Shown here piece after piece: positions 57,347 to 64,000 of a DNA stretch of 64,000 bases; within the stretch, counting starts at the first letter, position 1, and each line of letters begins with the position of its first letter. Origin of the DNA: Perca fluviatilis (Eukaryota > Chordata > Actinopteri > Perciformes > Percidae); assembly GCF_010015445.1 (NCBI RefSeq), contig NC_053129.1:15720749-15784748 (forward strand), in the 5' to 3' direction. Under the pieces are notes generated by a model that was not told the origin of the DNA, made no database searches, and saw only the letters and a list, made by a program, of their open reading frames with translations. The translations under genes and the position numbers were made by a program.

Positions 57347-60300
57347 TCAGCCTCGCCGCATCTCATGGAGTTTCTGGGCAACGTTTTCGAGCTCTGACTC
57401 GATGGCTGCCAGGCTTTCAATCTCTGGCTCCTGCAGATATAATGAGAGGACAGCAAGTGAGGAAAAGATAGTTAGAGTGCAAACAATCATATATATGTGC
57501 AAACCTTTCATGCACCACAGCTCTAAACACATCTTGGCACAATTATCTTCCATGCATTGCTGTTTTGGCTGTTACCAAGGACACATTATGACTAGAATCA
57601 CCTCCTATAGACTCACTGTTAGAGCAAATGTGTAACAGTTTGTGGCCATTAACGCTTGTACAGTCTAAAAAGCTTACTTTGAACATGCTGCCAAACAGCC
57701 GCTTAGCCATTTTGTATCTTTGTGGGATTCAAGCTGTGGAAAGGATTCTGTTCATTATTTTTTACAGTAACCTAATCAGCTTTTAGGCTTGAGCTAGCAA
57801 ACCAGACTGCTCAGCACTACAAAAAAAATAAGAATTAGCCTTGTTATGTATAGTGCAACTTTGGAAAAACATTTATTCGCTTTCTGACGAGAGTAAGGTG
57901 AGAAGATAGATACCACTTTCATATCTGTACACTAAAATATGAAGCTACCGCCAGCAGTTGGTTAGCTTAGCTTTATGTGAAGACTGGAAACAGCTAACAG
58001 TTTGCCTATCTCTGTCTGAAATCCCCTTACCACCACCTCTAAAGCTCACTAATTAACATGTTATATTGTTTAATCTGTACAAAAACTGAATTTTAACAAT
58101 TATTGCAGTTTTACGAGGGGTTATGGGCCAGACTATTTCTTGCCTGTACACATAAAAAAATCAATTATAAGCGAATAAACTTATTTTCCAACATGTTGAA
58201 CTGCTGTATTATTCTCAGTCGCTTCAAAAAGTCCCAACACTTGTTGGGAGATAAAGGGATGGACAGCAAACCTCTGACTTCCGGCTGGCGCTGCCCTCTT
58301 CCTCCAACCCCCTGCTCTCCTCAGGTCCCCTTCTAGCGATCATCTGCAGCTCCTTCTCCTCTTGACTCCTCTGCGTGTTTCTTTTCTTCTTCTTCTTCTC
58401 GTCTTCCTCTGGGACCTCTTTGGAGTGATGTGGCACTTTCTGCTGACTGTTGAGCTGCTGCGCTTTCTTCACTGGCATCTGCTTGCCCGTCTTGGTCAAT
58501 CGCTTCAAGCTCTCCCTACTACTCTCTCTCTTCATCTCCCCTTCATCCTCCTCCTCCTCCTCTTGCTTAGGTCTATGTGATAAAAATGCAGATCTCTTAT
58601 TTGTCTCCCCTTCATCTTCTTTATCAAACTTCTTCTCTTTTGATTTGATTCTGGGTGCATTTCTCTTTTCACCAGATCCAGCACCTGGGAATATGACAAA
58701 AAAAGAATGAGAATTTTTTCCCCTTATGTTTCCTTACTAAAACACCTACCAGACCGCCGCCAGAATACTCTCCACCATCAGCAAGATTCCACTTCTTGTA
58801 ATGAAATATTTCTTGCCAGCTGGCAGCGTTGCCCCCAGTGTTACTAGCTATGCTTTATGGGAATTAACAGCATGGCTGGAGCATTCAGATGACTTGGCAG
58901 AGGCTCCCTTTTATAGTATTTCATTGTACTTTGTCATTTTAGCTTAGAAGAAAAAAAACAAACAATTTCTCTGTTTAAACGTCTGGAGATAGAGAAAGCT
59001 ACATCTTGATTGCAGTCTTGCAGATTGTGGTGAATGATTCCAGCTGTAACCAAGCACACCAGCTCATTTGAATTCTGGGACATGGAGACATTTGATCATT
59101 TCTGTTGGTGTGCTGTCAGTGGGCCAGCCATGTTGGCCCTGCTTCCCTGTCGGGGGGCTGATTTCATCATGAAGATGGAAGCACTTCCATCAATCACCCA
59201 GTTCTGTGGTGGCAGGTGGTTTCATTTAGAAAGCATTGCACTCTCCCTAACTTAAGATTCTGCTATCTGCCTTTGGTCAACTTTATTACATATTTTAATT
59301 TGCTTGGATGAAATTTATCTCTTGAATAAAAATACATATGGCTTGACTGGCACTTAAAACATCAAGCCCTAAATCTGAATATGCATGTTTCCTGTCATCT
59401 TATTAGTTTCTTTTTCTTTTTGTGCTTTTTAAACTAAGATGGATTGCAAACCAAACACAAGCGTGCATAAAGGAAGAAGAAATCTACTTGCCTTTCTTAT
59501 CCTTGATCATGTTTTCTTCCTCTGAATGAAATCTTTTCTCTTCATATTCTTCTTCTTCTTCGCCCCTCTTTTTAGCCTTGCCTTCACTCCACTCATCCAC
59601 AGACTCAGAGACGTGATTTCCAGGGCTCTCATCATTTCCCCTCTTCTCTTGCACCTCTTCAGCAACATCCTCCTGTGACTCTCCATCTCTCAAACTGGCA
59701 TCCTTGTCTTCCTCTCCGTCTCCATTTCCTGTCCTCTTCTTTTGGGACAGGATGGATCGTTCACCTGGGCCTCCTAAAGCCTCCAACATGGATCGATCTG
59801 AAAAAACAGGAGTGGTAGGAATTTAATTTATTAGAGGACATTGATTTTCCCGTGATGTTAAAAGAAGGCACTTACACAAAAGCACAGTTTATTGCCAGGG
59901 GCATTCTGTGTCCTAACATCAGATTGTGTGTGATTTTACGTAACAATAGTATAATTGTGTGCATGATGATCGTGATGCTTAAATGTGTCTGCCTTTGTAA
60001 TTTTGTAATTTTTAAGTCATGAGCCATATATTTTTTCCTTTTTGATACTGAACAATTCAACAGAAAGATGATGCTTATATTAAAACTGAAACAATTAGCT
60101 GATTATTAAATTCACTGATATTGTTTTAAGTCATTTTTTCAATCAAAAATGCTGAATATTTGATTGTTCCAGCCTTTCAAATGTACATGTTTGCTACTTT
60201 TCTCTGTTTTGTATCATTGCAAATTAAATATTGTTCATACAAAACAACTTGAAAATGTTGGAAATATTTTGACTGAACAATTAATTAAGAAAAATAATCA

Positions 60301-62110
60301 CCAAATTAATCAACATTGGAAATAACTGTTAGTTGCACTCTATTTAATATTAGCAGGTAAAGCTATCTGACATTGTGTGATCTAGTGGCAATAATCTGAA
60401 TGGCCTTCATTAGCATGAAAAGTAATAAAAGTTACACATAAGAGAATGTTAAGGTTAATGTATCATAATGTAATATCTCTTATAAGTACTGTTATAAAAC
60501 TGTATACCAGGGTAAATAACACACACACATTCAGTCCATGTACGTTATTAAATACATTTTCATAAACCTTTTTTTCTGTGTTCATCTTTTAAACTCTTAA
60601 ATAATCTTTGTCTAATAGAGCTGAGACAGAATTTATGGAAATCATTTCTGATACATCCTTGATTAGACACATACAGTAGGCCTGTATGTTCACTCATCAT
60701 AAATATACATTTTTAACATTGCCAGTTGCTTAAACTATAATCAAATTCACGTCCATTACACTGATCTGTGACATCATAAACAAAATACATTACAGATTAC
60801 CTCAGATGTTTGAGATACATATATAAAAGTTGCTGCAATGTCCATTGTATACCTTAACTCTTTTAACACAATTTGATCAGTTCTCATAGAGGTCAGAAGC
60901 TCTTAAGGCTGGCTGTCAGAGTTTGGTGCACCGTATTAGTCATTACTACTTGTTCTTGCATTGCTTGTCCACTGTGTGCTCTACAGGGAATCTGGCACTA
61001 ACATTTAAAAAAAAGCCAGGTGCACTGTCAGATGGAAGGACCTTGTGTATGTCCTGATTCTGTCCACAGAACATTAAATTCCCCTCAGCGTATTTCCTCT
61101 GTTTGTCATCTCCGCTTTGCTGACAATATAAAATGAGAAATAATAGAAGTAATACATAATTTTGACTGCTGGTGCATTTTAAAATGTTGATTAGAGGTAT
61201 TCCCCAAAATGGAAGCGACTGAAATGTTGTTGAACTGTGATAAGAAATAAACAGCGTAACAATGCAGAAAAGCATGAATCTGAGCTTCTCACCAGCAACA
61301 TCATCTGCAGTCTGAGGACTTTGAGTGGTTGGTTCAGGTGCACCAGTGTCTCTCTGCAGCTGAGCTCTCCCCTGACCACCTGGAATTAAAAATTTGTCAT
61401 TCAAGCTTTCTATCTTTGCCATATATTTTCTATCTTCAAATACATGTAAACAAGCACGCTCAGCACCCAAACATCAGCTGTGTACGATCTGTGACTCACC
61501 TTGGACAGCGATCTCCTGCAGCTCCTTCAGAAAGTTATGATGACGAAGGATAGAAACAAGCCTGTCATCTGCATGACAAGCAAGCAAGCACAACTTAATT
61601 TATATAGTACATTTCATTCCAGGTGGAAGCACAATGTGCTGCACAACGCGTGAGCTACCATGCAAGTTGCAGCCACAAACACTATGCAGACAGTGTAAAG
61701 TTAAAACATTAGATATAAATAAACAGAATTAAAACAGTAACAGTAACAAAAAGTAATTAAGGCCAACAGTTGATCCATAAAAAAATTCTGACATGTGAAT
61801 TAAAACCAAATGAAAAAGTAAGAAAAATATTAAATAAAATAATAATTAAGACCAGTAAAACCAGACTACTGAAAGTTGCAGGTAAAAAGGAATATTTTCA
61901 ATTTAGTTTTAAAGGATGATAGCTTTGGAGCACACCTAATATGCTTAGTTAGGATGTTCCAGCAGCTATGAGCAAAAAAAGCTCAAGGCAGTTTCACCCA
62001 CTTTCGTGGAGACCCAGGTGTTCCAGATGACCCGAAGGGTTCAAGGCTTACGAGCATGTCAGACTGATATTTGGGGTGCCAGACCATGTAGGGCCTCGAA
62101 AATAAGCAGT

Positions 62111-62177
<67 letters not shown>

Positions 62178-63430
62178 CAAAATGAAGCAAATGAGTGGTT
62201 TAATGTCTCACTCTAGTAAGAAAAGAACAGACAAATAACAATAAAGGGATCCTGCAGGGAAGTAAAGGTAAAGCACAGGCATAAGTCTTTCCCTTTCACT
62301 TTTTCATAGGGCTCAGCAAGTTTGCTTCAGTGGTTCGTCAGAGTTAATTGCCCTGAAATGTACTGCTTTCGAAGCAAGAGCACAATTAATCATTTGGCCC
62401 ACAGAGACTCCCCAAGTAAATTGCAGTGAGCACTGGACTATCTGCTGACCCACAAACGGCACTGCATATTGTACGCAGCGAGCACAAAAGAGACAACTAC
62501 TGTACAGTGCTGTGCTCTGATATCAGTCTGTGATCTTTCTTTCTTTCTTCCCCCCCCTTTCTTTCCGTGACTTTGACTCCCCTTTTTTTTCCCTCTCCTC
62601 TCTTTGCATCCTTCTGGTGGTGTACAGTTTCAATCTCTCACTAGCAAACGCTCGGTGAGTAATGCTCCGATTGATTTTTGTTACATTAGCATCAAGGTAA
62701 TTCACTGGCTATGTAAGTGAATAGTCCTTACTCAGTGCTAGTGATCCCGCTGCATATAACAGAGTTTTATACCCGGCAGCCATCGTAACAATCCATTAAC
62801 CTGATGATGTGGGCATCGCGCTCTACATAAAAAAGGAGAGTATGTATCGATTCTCCTAGAAAGGCGGCGTGGCTCCAGTGAGAGCTGATTTGTGTCAGTC
62901 CTGGTCCTAGTTTCCAGGATGGTGATGGTAATAATGATGACTATGATCAAAATAAAGCTGAACATATGCATAGCCCTCATTTTTAGATCTGTTTAAACAA
63001 CTATAAAGAAGAAGGGTTAGGGTTAAAAAATCATGTTAAATAAGTATCATTGTATCATTGTAATACATCCTCCTTAAAATAGAAATTACAGCCTGGGGTG
63101 GAATTTGTAAAAAAAAAAAGCATTATAACTGCTGAGTGCATAAACAAAACATGAAAAACTGTCTTCCGGGTCAAAACTGGAGCAAAGTCACTATATTTCA
63201 GCAGTTAATTAGGGAAATACATCAAAGAGGATGACATCATCTTTACCCTAATTGATGTTACCATTATCAAAATTGAGAGAATTTGATTAGAAATACTGAG
63301 AGATTGAATTGTGTCTGTCCTTTGGGTGGGGCTCACCTGTCTTCAGTGTGACCAAACACTCCTCACTGACAGGCATGGGGTGGGGCCTTGATAGCACATC
63401 CGCCAATGCCTCCACAATGCATTTCATGAC
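57347..63430 (-). CDS. chga: Chromogranin A, 5'-truncated by window edge
   Basis: Six minus-strand exons join in frame for 350 residues plus stop: 63430-63337, 61568-61500, 61379-61293, 59797-59492, 58684-58272 and 57430-57347. Exons 1-2 (signal peptide and N-terminus) lie off the right edge. The first visible exon has the granin disulfide loop (VMKCIVEALADVLSR...SEEC), and the next ILRHHNFLKELQEIA. The middle is Glu/Lys-rich with many dibasic sites. The end has EELQMIARR-type and EEEGSASRK sequence, then EPEIESLAAIESELENVA and a C-terminal RRG. This tail matches the serpinin-bearing end of CHGA. CHGA is an acidic secretory-granule protein and prohormone (established). The 59797-59492 exon ends in a GC donor (AAAG/GCAAGT). 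A (TG)n tract abuts the acceptor of the 63430 exon. Confidence 0.94.
57868..58175. repeat. Dispersed fish repeat in the last chga intron
   Basis: Copy of the family at 35340-35690: CTTTCTGACGAGAGTAAGGT, GGTTAGCTTAGCTTTATG, CACCTCTAAAGCTCACTAAT and CAGACTATTTCTTGCC. It ends about 100 bp from the exon 58684-58272 donor. Confidence 0.7.
61586..62112 (-). mobile_element. Decayed L2-like LINE 3' region in a chga intron
   Basis: On the minus strand, GAGGCCCTACATGGTCTGGC encodes a frame-broken version of the EALHGLAP reverse-transcriptase motif. Further on, an AT-rich 3'UTR ends TATATAAATTAAGTTGTGC. Stops and shifts show long inactivity. Confidence 0.6.
62113..62176. repeat. (CA)n microsatellite in a chga intron
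   Basis: Pure CA, directly next to the LINE remnant. Confidence 0.95.
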
Positions 63431-63432
63431 CT

Positions 63433-63437
<5 letters not shown>

Positions 63438-63463
<26 letters not shown>
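63438..63463. repeat. (TG)13 tract directly upstream of a chga 3' splice site
   Basis: On the gene strand the intron ends (TG)13 then TTTGCAG before the exon at 63430. The repeat takes the place of the usual polypyrimidine tract. Confidence 0.93.
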
Positions 63464-63468
<5 letters not shown>

Positions 63469-63922
63469 TGACATTCTGATTCTTTTGATATTACTGTAAA
63501 CTAATGAATTAGGGATGTTCTGGTAAAAATAATAATAAAAGTCCTCCTCTTGGTGAGGGCTATATGGGAATAAATCTTCACAGTTTTGTAGATCAAAATT
63601 AATCTGCTTCTCTTTGAATGCTGCTGTACCTCACCCACTTATTCAAAGCTGTGAAACTCTCAGAGGAGAGATCAAAATCATTTAAACTCTCATTGTGCTT
63701 TCAATGTCAAGCCAATCCTACATGCCTGATGATTTTTCACTCATTTTTTCTTTTCAAAGCATTCTGCTTAAGCCTGCCAGATCTTTGAAACTCCTGTCCC
63801 TCTTTCACACATCGTCCACATCTCGCATTGATATTCTCATCCCTCCAAACCCTATTCTAGAAACTACCTCCTTCTCTCTGTCTCTCTGTATCTCTGTATC
63901 TCTCTCTCTCTCTGTCTCTCTG

Positions 63923-63957
<35 letters not shown>

Positions 63958-64000
63958 AGTCAATACCAAAATCATGGCGGTAAATGCTCTTGAATTTATT
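63464..64000. other. chga upstream intron, window end
   Basis: No exon recognised. Contains a (TC)n/(TCTG)n-rich tract at about 63859-63954. The next upstream chga exon is not in the window. Confidence 0.5.

Overview
The window is vertebrate nuclear DNA from a teleost fish, probably a percomorph (inference). It has spliced genes with GT-AG introns, long (CA)n, (GATA)n and (TA)n microsatellites, and dense fish-type transposons: Tc1/mariner, hAT-like, TTAA-flanked MITEs, L2/Rex-type LINEs, tRNA-derived SINEs and a solo LTR. Four protein-coding genes can be read exon by exon.

(1) 1-2544, minus strand: leg1 (LEG1/C6orf58 family, secreted, liver-enriched). Eight exons are visible and the 3' end lies off the left edge. 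(2) 11090-17041, plus strand: stx7-type syntaxin, an endosomal Qa-SNARE, nine coding exons, 257 aa, with a probable non-coding first exon near 9410-9483. (3) 52119-53681, plus strand: ccn2 (ctgf), five exons, 343 aa, complete with TATA box, TEAD-like promoter motifs and a 3'UTR. (4) 57347-63430, minus strand: chga (chromogranin A), last six exons, with the first exons off the right edge. ccn2 and chga are convergent.

Between leg1 and stx7 (3260-8821) lie two decayed Tc1 elements. The second has absorbed a LINE fragment, a solo LTR, a 52-bp retroposon tail, and an element carrying another element inside it. Introns of stx7 hold a 1.4-kb hAT-like element with a perfect 8-bp target duplication and a TTAA MITE ending 65 bp before the last exon.

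From about 17.6 to 51.6 kb there is no gene I can support. This desert contains further MITEs, a second hAT-like element with perfect TIRs and target duplication (31421-33010), a perfect 33-bp hairpin (34754-34825), SINE-in-SINE and LINE remnants (37.4-38.5 kb), and a 3.2-kb satellite field (39.4-42.66 kb) with repeated tRNA-promoter-like units. Two CTCF-like motifs in convergent orientation (20540 plus, 55540 minus) bracket the desert and ccn2.

The most unusual observations are: a 22-bp piece of the leg1 signal-peptide exon copied into the end of the neighbouring Tc1 element; microsatellites lying directly against five splice sites in three genes; and the tandem tRNA-like units. No CRISPR array, operon or prokaryotic system is present. 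I did not find a clearly new protein system.
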